DNA of 64,000 nucleotides from Gibbula magus (GCA_936450465.1 OW388289.1:70306420-70370419); one strand, 5' to 3'; counted from the first letter of the stretch, positions 13,094 through 25,298 are shown. Notes: generated by a model not told the origin, from the sequence alone. Numbers and translations are program-made.

Positions 13094-13636
13094 ACTTGCA
13101 AAAGAAACGCCAGCAACAAAAATACATGATATACTAATCCACGACTAAAACAAACGACTGAGGGCTGCATCTTCTCCAGAAGTCAACAGAATTAATTTTA
13201 GTTTTGAAATCTTTATTTGTTCATGTTTCTGAAATACACGCCTTTTGAAAAAATGTCGTTTTGAATTCTCCTTAGATAGGAGAGATAGGAGAGTGAAAAG
13301 GTATTCTTGGCCTGTTTTATGACGCCCTAGAGTGATGATGCGTCAACTTATTAAAGTCCAAATACGTCATTTTGATCGTGAACATCGTTAAGTAACTCAA
13401 TGTCTACTGATTAAACATAATTGCCAACTATTTTGGCCAAAATCCATGTTGAAAAGGCGATTTCACAACCCCATGTGTGGTTGAACAGACATAAAAATGT
13501 AAGTATCATAACCTTGAAATCGTGAGTATTTCTCTACAAAACCTGTTATTATCAAAGCCACTTAAAATCGTCCTAATCCGACAGCAGTATTTCAGTTTTC
13601 ACGCTGTTAAAATGTGATGGCGTTTCTTTTGCAAGT
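13094..13636. mobile_element. 543-bp terminal-inverted-repeat element
   Basis: A 19-bp perfect terminal inverted repeat is present: ACTTGCAAAAGAAACGCCA at 13094-13112 and its reverse complement at 13618-13636. The interior is non-coding. It shares internal blocks with 11885-12210 and 36345-36705, so this is a small family with three members in the window. The target duplication is unclear. Confidence 0.75.
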
Positions 13637-14778
13637 CACAATCAGTTTATATAATTGTAAAACATGACGTACCAAATGTGTGCAGGTGTACATGTCTCAA
13701 ACACGTATACGCTAATCACGCATTAAAGACGATCCGGCGATCACTTTAACTTTACACGTTATCTAAGCAATTTCAGTGATCTGATCATTTTCTGAACATC
13801 CGTATTTCATTGTTCCATTCAAGTCAGTTGCTCGTTGGCGATGGGTGAAATGACATACGATAGTCCAGACAGTTATTTCCATTCGATCCATAGGGAAGTA
13901 GACTTCGCCCCTTAATTGCGTGATACACAGATAAGAAGAGAGCATCAATGATTATTTAAAGATACTGCATCTCCAAAACTCCAGAAGAATGCCCTAAGGC
14001 AGAATATAAACCATTCCGAAACATACGTATATCATATTTAGTACTAGCTTTGTCATAAATTATGAAGTTAAAACATGTCAGTTACATTTGCATATACTGT
14101 TGTATAAGTATTACATGCATCCACACATTCCAGGGTATCTCACTCAATAGTCCTGCTGTTTCAGTAGTTGGTCATCAAGGGCGGAAACGAGGAGACATTA
14201 AGATTAAAATACTAAGAATATTTATCGATGCAAAGAGGAAGTGTGCACATATGTGTCTTATATCCTACACCAACGACGAAACAACGATTTAATGCTGAAA
14301 TGACAACGATATTTTATTTTTATTTTTAAAATAGTATTTGCAAGCAGTATCTATTATCAAAATTATTTATATTCATCATTCATGTTATATTAAGAATAGC
14401 GCTATCCTCCTGGAATTAAGAAGTTATCATGATTTCAATTTAACTAAAGTGAGTACTCCCTACACAATAAACATTCACTGCTGGACTGTCACATTAAGCA
14501 GCAGTCACTTTGCGTAATATAAGAACTACTAATAGAATGTGACAGTTACTACCAGCGGGAGCCAATGAAACCGTTTTATTTGATTATCTAAACAGATTGG
14601 TCTTCTTCATGATAATTATTTGAAAACATTGAAGTCTCTTTAATATACTTCATGTATATATCCAGGTGACATATTACACATATATTAATTTTGGGCATCA
14701 ACCTGTCCGGCCATTTCTACAACGTCATGCTGTAATGGGACAATCCTGTTGCCAGAAAAAAATTGTATTGTTTGACCT
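13637..14778. other. AT-rich DNA without recognisable gene
   Basis: Short frames only. A 76-codon + frame at 14062-14292 has no recognisable motif. Confidence 0.5.
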
Positions 14779-14875
14779 ATTGAGACAATCATGGCCATGT
14801 TCAAGAGAAGTTTAAAAGTAATCGCTCAATGAACGATTACTTTCAAACCTCTCTTGAACGGGATTGCTCAATGTA
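14779..14875. repeat. Hairpin element with 26-bp arms
   Basis: Arms 14799-14824 and 14834-14859 match at 24 of 26 positions around a 9-base loop. Outside the stem, TTGAG-ACAATC on the left has an inverted counterpart GATTGCTCAAT on the right. AATCGCTCA words recur to about 14965. It is probably a MITE. Confidence 0.75.
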
Positions 14876-15329
14876 GCGCTACGTAGCAAAGGGAGCAAGC
14901 CTCGAGGTATCGCTCTGTGTCGTTCAGGAGGGAATGAGCGCTCATTTGAGCAGATAATCGCTCACTTTTATGGAACAGACGGTATGTTTCTAATTTCCCT
15001 GCTTGGGTGAAACATAGACTAACCATAATAATTCACAAGCAAGCAACCCAGTCCAAACTAGCATGTACATGTACAACGCAGTGTAATGTTATGTTTTCAT
15101 ATTTTCGTTTTTGGTCTGTTTATCTTTTTGTGTATGATTAGTTGTTCAAGTGACATCAACATATATACGTACCGTATATAATTTACATTTGAGATATACT
15201 GTACCAGAAATATCGGCTAATACGCCTATATTCTGAACAAAGGAATCTGTAGCTTAGAGATCGAAGTCAAGTATAAATACATCATCTTTTTTTCTATTCA
15301 CCATTATCCTTACAATCTCCTCAAATCAT
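14876..15329. other. Non-coding spacer
   Basis: The first 90 bases contain repeated GAGC/ATCGCTCA words, perhaps a continuation of the hairpin element. The rest is AT-rich and featureless. Confidence 0.45.
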
Positions 15330-15680
15330 CATGTTTATACCCGGCCTGTCTGTCTGTCTGCCCGTACGTCCGTCCATCCCGAAATGTTTTTGGCATATCT
15401 TCTACACATAATCTATACATCTATACATACAAATCTTGATACACATGTCAATGATGATCCCTGAATATGCCTCTTGATGGTTAAACGTTTTTGTTAGTTT
15501 AATTTCTTCGGTTTCCCAGAAAACAAGACTAGAGATAGTGACTTGAACTATACACGCGATCCCCTCCGAACTTGGTATACATCTGATCTCCTGATTACTT
15601 TAGAGCTTCCATTGACTTAAACATTTGCTCTCTAAGGAATCATTTTGACCGGAGCATATCTCATAAACTATACATGCGAG
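15330..15680. repeat. Dispersed repeat abutting the start of the duplication
   Basis: Begins CCCGGCCTGTCTGTCTGTC followed by CGTCCGTCCATCC, then 'CTTGATACACATGTCAATGATGATC'-like text in shorter blocks. The same order of blocks occurs at 60355-60490 (GTCCGTCC, TCTTGATACACA/CCTTGATACACA, GTCAACCATGATC). It ends near TTCATCCAGA at 15681-15690, where homology to copy B begins. A TTCATCCAGA remnant also sits at the A/B junction (33566). Confidence 0.55.
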
Positions 15681-18148
15681 TTCATCCAGATACTTTTGGG
15701 CCATAATCTTAAAATGTGATGTTTGTGTTTTGGAGCTTTAGTGTCACTTTATTTTTGCAACGGTTATGGAAACATGAGAAGACTTGATGGTAATTCGAAA
15801 GCTAGTTCAATATATGTTTCCATGGAAACAGGAAATAAACAATGTCATCGTGCATGTTTGGAGTTGAATGTTTAAATAGTAGAAATGTATAAACAATAAT
15901 TTGCTCATTAAATAAATCAACAATAACATTAAGTTAAGCTGTGTACAACATTGAAAACACATATGAAACTGTCTTCGCAACGTTCATCCAACCTAACATT
16001 TATGTTAATCTGTATCATTGGTGCCAGTTTTTCTAATTTAAGATTTATATGCCCTTAGCAGGAAGTAGGGGAAACAGATTTCGACTCTGAATGTAAAGAA
16101 GGTACACACTTCTCAATGGTGACCTACAGTGTAGCATCAACGTACGTCATCTTTAGATTATATGTATACTGTTTCAATATCACCAGAGTAATATTTTCAT
16201 TGGAGCCGAAACAATGGGATCATAGGTGTTTGATCGTGTAGCAGTAATGCATCTTGTAAAGAAGATATCTCATGCGTTAATAACTTGTCCTGGCGGCTTC
16301 AATAATGCTTATTTTACATCAACTACCAGGTAGCAGTGCATATGAATTATGCTTCCTTCGTGTACATCTCAGCAACTTCAGACGACAAAAGACGTCACGA
16401 GACTTGGTCAATATGTTGATTTCGTAAATGCTTCAATGCTTGTGATATTCAATTATCGAAACAATCAGAATCGAGAAAATCAAATATAAACATAACAGAA
16501 CAAGACGAATGGTCTTTAAAAAGAGAGACGATTTGGTAATTTCCTGAAATTATTTCATCTTCTCGGTTTAAATACATCAAGAAGAACTATTTGGGATTAG
16601 GGGAACTATATAGAGAAGACAAAACGACGTCCCATGTGGTACTCAACGAGCGACACCGAAATACTAATACAATCTCCAAGTTTCTTAAATATTGTACTCA
16701 ATGTGAGTTTGATATTTTATTTATTGACTGTTTCACTTGAATGAAGCTCAATTGCATGAACATCACTGATCTGAGGCACTTTTGCAGAGGTAATGGGCAT
16801 GTGTTGGTCCCACAAATCTTTTTATATGTGTTATATGAATTAATACTAAGTATCACATGCACATATATTGAACCATGTAAATAAAGCTCATCTAATTTAA
16901 ATGTATAGCTCAATTCGGCTCATGTGAGTGAATATTAGTTATCCTTTAAATAGTATGTGCATTGTGGCAATTGTCTCCACTTTCATAATACAAGTAAGAC
17001 ATGTTTGATAACCAACAAACATGTGAAATGATGGTGCACATCAATCGAGGAAAATGACATAGGTTCATGTTTAAGTAGCCAATGTGTGAAGATAGTTAAA
17101 GTGACCCTGATTTAGGAGTGTGATAATCCCTTTTCAAACATTAGGCTCCCGCTATGAGGATTAGTAGGATTGTTAGTATGTACTTTCACACAGATCCCAA
17201 ATTATATTGACTTACACATGAAACGTAATTACTGATAGACTAAGTGACTTTACCCTCACTCTACTGTTGAGGTTTATGTAGACATTCTCGAGTATGCCAC
17301 TGTATACCGACTGATTTAAGATCCAATGAAGTATGTCATGGCAACGTGTCACTTATTTATTATCTGTTCGCAGTATAACTTATGATGTCAACGACTGTAT
17401 GCAAGATCCGAAAACTGAACTAGATAAGATAATAGATACACGTGTATCGAAACATGTTTTAAAATACACATATAAATGGTTTAAGACCAATTATTAAAAT
17501 GAATGAGAGGCTTAAGAACACATTGATGTATACGATTACCCCAAATAAGAACTGAAGTGAGATAATTATCCGAATATCTGATATTCATTCTGGTTTCCGG
17601 AATATGATAATGCTATGAACATGTGAAATCCATTCATCTGATAAAGGATCCCTCAGCAAGAGAAGGTTACATTTCGGTTAGTTCAATCTGAACCCTATTG
17701 TACTTTCTCCAGTTCATAGTTATTGGAATCAGTTAAGGAGTGTTACAGGAGAAATAGCTTATAATGGTGAGGTCTTCTTTATTAACTGAATCAAACACCA
17801 ACACATTCTACTTCATATGTTTCAGGATATTTTCATAATTAAACATGTATCCTGTCAAGGAAAATAACACGATTAACTTGAAGATTTATTTAGTTTCACA
17901 CGGATTTGTATTATGTTCTTAACACTACGACACTTATATATTATCATTGAAAAAAGCAGAAATTGATAAAATGCTCAATAATCAACAATGTCGGAAAAAA
18001 CATCCAAACTGGATTTCTGATAATTATCAAGTTGATTGTTTAATGACAGGAGCATAGTTTGTTTCCAAAATATAAACATGAAAATTACATAATTATATCA
18101 TCCTTATTGTATTAAGTGAAATAATACTCACATGAGTTGTTTATAGAT

Positions 18149-18385
18149 TTACACTTGAACCAACCAATTATAGATAATCAATTCGAAACATTTGTCAGTT
18201 TTGTATACGCTGTTTCCAATATGCAACCAACTTATTGATGTTTTGTCAATTCTGTTGTAAGTAATAATTTCCACTCTCCATTCATTAGTCTTTTTCTGTT
18301 TCATCTCAAATGTAATTGTGTTCTTGGAAAAAAAGTTTACTTCATCTGTCGGCTTATACATCACACAATGCATAATTACAGACAT
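18149..18385 (-). other. Minus-strand frame partly conserved in copy B (weak exon candidate)
   Basis: A 78-codon minus-strand frame. Its N-terminal part (YKPTDEVN, then SKNTITFEMKQ, then TNEWRV) is kept in the same frame in copy B at about 38350-38470, with one leucine for phenylalanine and a few other changes. After about 40 codons the two copies diverge and B stops earlier. In B a SINE is inserted just upstream of this block. The high similarity of flanking non-coding sequence means conservation alone does not prove coding. I recognise no domain. Confidence 0.2.
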
Positions 18386-18675
18386 CTAGGTGATGTGAGA
18401 GTTGTTGTTTAGATCATGCACTTACAATATTTGTTTACCAAAGTGTATTTAACATATTATGTTTACTCATATATGTAAGAGTTATAGTAAATAGAAAGCA
18501 TATACAATATGCATATTTGATAATCATTCGCGTAGGGCCTGCATGTTAATTCGTGTTCATCGGAACAAAGCTCTATTCAAACAAAATCTAAACAACATAC
18601 GTTAAAATTATCCTGTGTTTTGGTGAACATGCCTTTGTTGTTAAAATAAAAAGCAAAAATATGATTTCTATTTAT

Positions 18676-18694
18676 TTCTCTCTCTCTCTCTCTG
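18676..18694. repeat. (CT)n microsatellite
   Basis: A short TC run in copy A that has no counterpart in copy B (near 39300). Confidence 0.9.
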
Positions 18695-18851
18695 CACATT
18701 ATGCAACCTCCATTAGAGAACTGTAAGATCTGTAGGGGATAAAATACATTATTCAGATGAGATACACGAAACAGAGACCTTTTTCATTCATATCCAATGT
18801 CGACTAAAAGGACGGGCATTTCAGTTGATATTCAGGTAAATACTCGATGGG

Positions 18852-18865
18852 TCTCTCTCTCTCTC
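18852..18865. repeat. (TC)7, unexpanded allele of the copy B microsatellite
   Basis: Flanked by GATATTCAGGTAAA-TACTCGATG on the left, as in copy B at 39467-39486. In copy B the same site carries about 200 bases of GT and CT repeats. Confidence 0.9.
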
Positions 18866-19359
18866 ATCCTTAAAAGTGAACTCTACAGGAACTCACGTTA
18901 ATGTTTAGGACACACAGAGACCACATACATGTACACATCAGTTTCGGGTCAAGTGGCCGAAATAAAACATATCGTATGTTGGTTAAAAGGCAAGGATTAT
19001 AGAGGCTTTACAAGCAAATATTTCTGCGGTACTTGATACCTACTTCGGTACATGGTGATGGTTACACCTATCCTTTAAGGTTAAACTTATCAAACGTGCA
19101 AACCCATATAAACGCAGTTGTGTATATATCAACTTACCACACCCAAGGCAATAAATGAAACTTCGTTTGTCAGTGTTTGCATTTCAAACCTTTGCCAAAA
19201 AAATTTTCTGTGTAAAGCAAATATGTTCATTGGTAATTTGTAGCATGTTAATACATTTGTAAAAAAAAATGCCTAAGAGTAATTGAAAGGTCGACGTACC
19301 AATGACGGGATATCTAACATAGCATAGCATAACATAACATTTTGTGTAGTCCGTATAGG

Positions 19360-19655
19360 CAACATCCTCGGTTACCCATGGTTTTATATATGCTCCGTTA
19401 CTCTCCACTATATCACCCATGGGAAACCTTTTCAGGGGAATCTGTTCTCAAATTACCCGCCCATGTTCTTTTATTATTATTCCCGATTCTCAATGTCATT
19501 ATTGTGATGCCTATCCATGTAAGCTGTCCTAGATATCGAGTATCATGTTTCACCTAGAACATGTTATCACTTGACTTTATCCAAATGAAGTGAATAAAAT
19601 ATTTAAAAAAAAAATAATAATAATAAACTCGACGATTTTCTGGGAAAAAGAAAAA
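19360..19655. other. Copy A segment not shared with copy B
   Basis: Homology with copy B stops after CGTATAGGCAAC and resumes at AATGGGGATATATATTC. The intervening A sequence includes a 71-codon + frame without motif and a poly-A/AAT-rich stretch at 19597-19650. In B the same interval holds the 40232-41867 sequence instead. Confidence 0.5.
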
Positions 19656-19969
19656 AAAGAATGGGGATATATATTCAAAATCACTGTGCTATATACCAGT
19701 CAAGGAGGATAAACGAACTTCCCGGCAATTTGCTTTGATATCCAGGGTGTAGAGATACAGAAGTGGCGGATTGAGGATAATGTTAATCCATTTTCAAACA
19801 TCGGATTCCTGGACGTTAAGTGGTGAGGATTAGATAAAAATTCGAAGTATGTACTACATGTATGTAGGTCACGGATCTACGTGACTTACACAGGAAACAA
19901 AATCCACGTTTCCTACCACAATTGAGGATTAAGCAGGAACTCCTCAATGTGCACGAGTAAACGGATAAA

Positions 19970-20088
19970 AAGAATTAGCACGTTTATTTCACTGAAATAA
20001 GTCGATGAAATGTATTTGAATAATAATGTCACCATTGTAGATAGGAACTCTAAAAAAAATTGAAAAAAACGTGCTACTGCCCCTTTAA
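19970..20088. repeat. Short element with TAGCACG / CGTGCTA termini
   Basis: TTAGCACGTTTATTTCACTG at the left and AAAAACGTGCTACTGCCCCT with TTAAG at the right form degraded terminal inverted repeats. Copy B keeps the better left end (TTTAAAGGGGTAGTAGCACG at 42261-42280) but lacks the right one. A related end, ACTTTAAAGGAACTGTAGCACG in two parts, occurs near 26145-26166. Confidence 0.6.
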
Positions 20089-20945
20089 GAAAAACACAAT
20101 TATTTTGTTTTAAAAGATATTATTTGCCTGCATCTCAGACGAAGGTGTCAACTCTAGTTTCAAGGAGATTGTTCTGTAAATTCAGATGTCCCTACATTTG
20201 TGAATAGAACCAATATTCAGAGTGGTTCCTATTCTAAGCTATATCCGTAAACGTTGGGATACATAATCATCGAGAATCAATTATCTTTTTTGGGAGTTGA
20301 TGCAATTACTCAGAATAATACGGCACTTTCCGACGTATTACATCTCTCTTTTCTGTTTTCAAGGGATTTCATTATCAGGTATACAACTAAATTATATCCA
20401 AACACTTCACATTGAAAGCTGTCATATTCCCTTAGCCCTTTAAAATGCCATTCGTAGTGTACCAAATCTCGTCTGTTTTGTGTCAAGTTCAATCAAATTA
20501 TGAAATTAAAAATGAAAAACAAAAACAAAATGTTAATGTCCTGTACAAATTGATTAACCCAAATTGAACCTTGATAAATATTAATCGATTTGAAAATTCA
20601 AAACTTTTTTTTGGTCAGATACATAATAATGTTATAAATCTGTCCTCTCCATTGACAAGCACATGCACTGTCGTTGACAATATATTCATTTTATATTGGA
20701 TTAGCAGTCGGATTTAATCCATTTATACGTATTCTACACGCAAAGAACTTACAACATTACATTGTCCTGTGCCAATTACATAACAAGTTATTGAGTTTCA
20801 ATTTCATTAGTCCACAAACGTCGGTATGGTTATGTGCAAAGTGATAAAAGCTGCATTTGTGTGCATTTCTGCTAAAAAGTGTTTGTTGACCACTTCTACG
20901 ACAGCGTAAATATGATTTGATAATTGAGGGCCTCTAGAGGTATTA

Positions 20946-21450
20946 ATAAAGAGTTAGTGTAAACTTATAATTCCCATAACACATCGACATTTCAAAAAGG
21001 ACACACTCAATTGAATGTATGTGAATGGAGCGGATAAACCAAAGAGTGAAGGTTGACTAAGGAATTGGTTACTATTTCAATTTTTGTAAATGATTAATTT
21101 ACATTTACTGTGCTGACTGCCGTGACTGGATTGTTGGGAATTGTTCATTCCAAGTGGAATTATAGTACACATTACTGAGGTCGAGAAGGAATCAATAAAC
21201 TTAATGAGATTTATTTAGTCCTTCTTGACGTATATAATAACCCTTCAATCAGAAGTGAGAGAATAATCCAAAATATCTTGAATTCCTCCGGTCTGCCAGT
21301 AAGGACATACTACCCTATAATTGTCACTCAAAAGCATCTGATAAAGTGCCCCTCATTAAGGCAAGATTAGGTGTCGGTCACATACATTTTCAATGCCATA
21401 TAAGTTTATAGTTTTTGGAATTCACTCTAGGGGCTGAACTGCAACTATAA
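20946..21450 (+). repeat. Unit Y, single copy in A (duplicated in B)
   Basis: Starts TAATAAAGAGTTAGTGTAAA and ends near TTTATAGTTTTTGGAATTC. Copy B contains two versions, at 42515-43030 and 43356-43815, separated by the unit that precedes Y in A (20630-20940). Confidence 0.8.
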
Positions 21451-22132
21451 AACTGCTTCACATTAATGCCCAACAGCATCTTGGTTTATTCAGATTCACA
21501 ATTCCCGTTATACGGAGAGATAGCATTTCGCCATGAATAACATCGCTATTACCTTAAAAGTATCTTGCCTTCTGCTAGTGGAACTTTGTTCTGATTTGGT
21601 TAGTGGGATTTTAGTTCAACATTGAACCGTTGAAGGAAGCACTACTTGACGAGGTGGTTGATAATAAACATATTCCATTAAACACCAAAACGAATTCTTC
21701 GACAAGTTGGTTATCACAAATCAGTTTTTTAAAGTTTTAGTTTATTTGATTAAATTGTATTTATTTTGATTGTGACTGTTTCAAATGAATCAATTAATAA
21801 TGAAATGATTCCAAAGGCATTGGCGTGTTTATTCAATATAATAATACACGTTCTCGGTGACTACAGGCTCTGTTGAGATTCAAATGCACTTTGAAAATGT
21901 AACATTGTGGTTTTTAGCATTGTCGTTCTTTCAAATCCATAAATTTAAATATTCAAAATGAGAGGTGATTATCCTTTACATTTTTATCCAAATAGTGGGA
22001 TGTGTATAGTGTGTTAGTTTTAACACATTATGGGACACATTAAGCAACCCTTTCCCTCCCAACAAAGGTTACAGTTGTCAATCAAGCCCACGAAACTGCT
22101 GATGTCATATTTCAGAATACTCGGCAAACCAT

Positions 22133-22173
22133 CTAACAGTGCACGTACACGTGAATGCTTAATGCACTGTTAG
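22133..22173. repeat. 11-bp inverted repeat
   Basis: CTAACAGTGCA at 22133-22143 is perfectly complementary to TGCACTGTTAG at 22163-22173, with a 19-base loop. Confidence 0.8.
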
Positions 22174-22308
22174 TGTCCATATTTCTTACAAACATCAATT
22201 TATATCTCAGCACTCTCTATTTCTAGCTCCAAAAGTGCTCTAGGTATGACAGAGATTACCTCTGAGAAAATGAGTTGAGTATCCTCTGTTTGGATAAAGA
22301 TAGTATTG

Positions 22309-22405
22309 TATGGGTGTTTTCGTGTCACATTCTGTATCAGCCCGAGACCCCAATATCTGATATTGGTCGAGGGTTGATACAGGATGTGATATGAAAACAC
22401 CCATA
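22309..22405. repeat. Near-perfect 97-bp hairpin
   Basis: Arms of about 45 bp begin TATGGGTGTTTTC on the left, with the complement GAAAACACCCATA on the right. The inner ends CCAATATC / GATATTGG meet almost without a loop. The GTATCAGCCCG word within the arm is the complement of the CGGGCTGATAC word of the 22871-22957 tandem repeat, linking the two. Confidence 0.85.
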
Positions 22406-22705
22406 TCATATATGTTTATCATATACACTTACGAAAAAAACCCAACTAAGTTAAACATTCATAAATTTTAATTCCTGAATCTATTAATTATCATGAGACA
22501 TGACAGCCCATAGGTTAACTTACTCAGCAAATGTTCTCATGTCACATGTGTTTTTTTTGGGTTAAGCATTTTCTCTGTATCCATTTCGTTTGTTTCCAAA
22601 TTTACCACATTTTCTACGACAACTTCCGATTCAATGATGATGTCAAACTCACAAATTTACTGTCTGCAAATAACTGAGGCGTTTTTCAGCGATGTCCCAA
22701 TCTTA

Positions 22706-22791
22706 AACGTCAACTTCCTCACAGTGCTATAGCGTCAAACCTTTATCTATGAGAGACGTAATAGCACTGTGAGGAGTTTAGTTGAACGTAT
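22706..22791. repeat. Inverted repeat with 15-bp perfect core
   Basis: TCCTCACAGTGCTAT at 22716-22730 and its exact complement at 22761-22775 surround about 30 bases. Outside, ACGTCAACT on the left and AGTTGAACGT on the right extend the pairing with small gaps. Confidence 0.8.
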
Positions 22792-22870
22792 GCTGTGCAA
22801 AGGGCGACAATTCTAAATGCCTGGTGACTTTGATCTATTTGTGTCGTACGTTAGGGTTCGAGGTTAAAGT

Positions 22871-22957
22871 CCCTTGACGACGGGCTGATACAGGTTTTTG
22901 CCCTTGACGACAGGCTGATACAGGTTATCTGCCCGCCGGGCTCATACAGGGTGTTTG
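22871..22957 (+). repeat. Three-unit tandem repeat, about 30 bp
   Basis: Units at 22871-22900, 22901-22931 and 22932-22957 share CCCTTGACGACGGGCTGATA then CAGGTT. The last unit is shorter and diverged (CCCGCCGGGCTCATACAGGG). Confidence 0.85.
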
Positions 22958-23223
22958 GAAGAGGCTTTATTATATGACGAGCAGTGAAATACTGGGATTT
23001 ATCAGTGAAATAAACTGTCTATCAGGCTACAGTGAAAATAACTTATATTTTCACTGCGAACGGTGACTGATATAATTTGACGTCATAAAACAATGGTCTC
23101 GCGCGGCGATTTGGCTTATGACGTCACAGTGTTACTGTGGTGACGGGCTGTTCCTTGCGGCCGCTTGGCGTGAAAACGACCCTTTTCGGACGTAATTACA
23201 TGGATAATATCATATATTAAATA

Positions 23224-23383
23224 GAATATCCGTCAATTCTTGACAAATACCATGTTTATCTCATCTCGTGAGGTTGAAGAATTATATATTTTCACTCGTG
23301 GCTGTGCCACTCGTGAAAATATAACCTTTCTACCTCACTCGATGAGATAAACATGGTATTAGTCAAGAAACAGACAGATATCC
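23224..23383. repeat. 160-bp palindromic element (possible MITE)
   Basis: The two arms meet at CTCGTGGC-TGTG-CCACTCGTG. They contain TACCATGTTTATCTCAT near 23248 and its complement ATGAGATAAACATGGTA near 23342, plus TATTTTCACTCGTGG and its complement. AT-rich flanks (ATATATTA / TATATATC) continue the symmetry to about 23205-23397. Half-versions occur at 23779-23835, 45437-45495 and 57195-57245. Confidence 0.8.
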
Positions 23384-24564
23384 TCTATATATCATACTTG
23401 AAAAATCTTCGTATTTTTAATACTACGTTCAAACTTGCGACAATGCTAACAAGAAATATGTAGATGCCACAAATCTTTACCAACAAGTCTAAACAGTAAA
23501 CACTATTATAAACTTTTATCTATGTCACTGTCATATAAACGCAAGAACAATATTCGCACATTTGAATATTCTAAATACATGCTATTTATTTTCTGTAATT
23601 TACGGTCATAATATACATTTGTGTTCCAGAATTTATATATTAAAAAATCGTTCACATGAACATATCAATAAGGCAACCAAAGTAATGTCCAATATGCATG
23701 TCCTTCATAAACATTTGCATGTTTTAAAATGTTTATAAATAGAACAATGAGTTTTTACTGAATGCCACGTATATCTAGTGCATCACTCGTGAAAATACTT
23801 CTATTTCACTCAATGCGATACACATGGTATTCGACAATTAGGGTAAAGTATTTCGTATTTATTGCTATGAAAGTATACCAGTGAAGTATGCATAACAGTT
23901 AACTAATAGCCAGCCATGCAAAATATGGTAACTGAAGGATAAATTGAACAACCGTTGCAAGTTTGTTCTTCTTAAATTTCAACAACTAGTCATTGAAACC
24001 CAGAACTCCTCAAGATGTACAATTAATACAAGAAAGGGCCTATTAGTAACCCCCCCTTACTCATATCCCTGAGCTGGAAACTTCACTGTATTGAATGCAG
24101 AATTAATATCTTGTCCAGACATTTTCTACGGAGGTCTAAAATGGAATGATAACTTTTGGTGTAGCATAATGTAATAATAACTATCTAACTATGATTAAAC
24201 ATGATCTTATCAATATATTATTCTTATTAACTATAATGTCAAATTGGTTCTGTAATACCATCACTACCATCCAATCAAGTCTTCTTAGTAAACCGATTCA
24301 TGACAAATGAACAGTACACAAAGTTTTCTCCAACATATTTCGATTTAATCTTTAGGGAGAATGGCATTGGTTATGACGTCACTTTAGAATGACATGTCCT
24401 TCCACATGATATTCAAATGAATCTTTAATGCCAGAGCATCTCCCGTCAACTTGTTAACTAAAACATCCTGTGTCATACAATTCGTTCCAATAGATACATA
24501 ATTGTCTGTGTAACCTAGGACAGATAATGCATATTGCTGCAAGGGCACAGACAGTCAGGGACAC

Positions 24565-25238
24565 GTCGGCTTACCGTCCTTGATTTTCGACGGCATGCCG
24601 TCTTAAACACTATAATATAGCTTTACCATTCATTCAAGTATATAGAAAACACAGGATCAAACAAAGCTTAATATTTTGGAAACAATAAATGCCCCCTTCC
24701 CTCTGACGATCTGAACTACAAAAAGATAGGTAATCTATTTCAGACCAGAGAAAATGACAAAAACATTGAAAAGCAGAGTGAGAAGTGGTAGTGATTTTAT
24801 CGAAATATCTTAATATCTGTGCCAAGGATTTAACCTAAAGAGTGCATACTCAAAGATAAGATATTATAGCATACGGATATGCAAAAACATGTATATCATT
24901 TCTTTTATTAAGAACATCATTTCTTTTAGTAAATGGAGATATTTTGGCATATGTTGTGATATCAGACGGCATGCCGTCTAATAAAAACATACTTTAGGAG
25001 GGCATACCATCTTTAAATAATTTGGACGGCATGCCGCCTTATTGTCAGAAGCGAGACATCATTATTTGAAATTTAAATCTAAAAGATGGCATGCCGTCTG
25101 AAAAATATTGTCTTACAAAGATGGCATGCCGTCTTAAACATATTGTCTTTTAAAGACGGCATGCCGTCTAATATATATTGTCTTATAAAGACGGCATGCC
25201 GGCTAATATATTTTGTCTTAGAAAGACGGCATGCCGTC
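24565..25238. repeat. Left subterminal array of GACGGCATGCCGTC palindromes
   Basis: Copies begin at 24565 (inside the terminal repeat, degenerate), 24589, 24965, 24998 (degenerate), 25025, 25085, 25120, 25155, 25190 and 25225. The last five are spaced exactly 35 bp apart. Between them lies a similar AT-rich linker (AATATTGTCTTA and variants), so the block is a 35-bp tandem repeat and not a repeat-with-unique-spacer array. The motif is a perfect palindrome centred on GCATGC. Confidence 0.93.
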
Positions 25239-25298
25239 GAAAGAAAGGACGGTGACATTGCATGGTTTCCGGCGGTCGTCCATCCTTCCGTCTTTTAG

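Larger units (their letters stand above)
21935..23495. mobile_element. Copy A-specific insertion nest of hairpin elements
   Basis: Copy B runs straight from TTAGCATTGTCGTTCTTTC (44339-44357) to the AAACACTATT...CACTGTCATATAAA block (44394 onward). In copy A the same flanks are about 1.5 kb apart. The extra DNA holds several hairpins and a short tandem repeat listed separately. The outer boundaries cannot be fixed to the base, so this may be several independent insertions. Confidence 0.65.

Noticed and set aside
22431..22566. Apparent inverted repeat between GAAAAAAACCCAA and TTTTTTTTGGGTT
   Set aside because: On checking, the second is the complement read in the same direction, not the reverse complement, so no stem forms.
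25085..25238. CRISPR-like array of 14-bp repeats at 35-bp spacing
   Set aside because: The 'spacers' are similar to each other, the repeats are too short and palindromic, there are no cas genes, and the DNA is eukaryotic in character.
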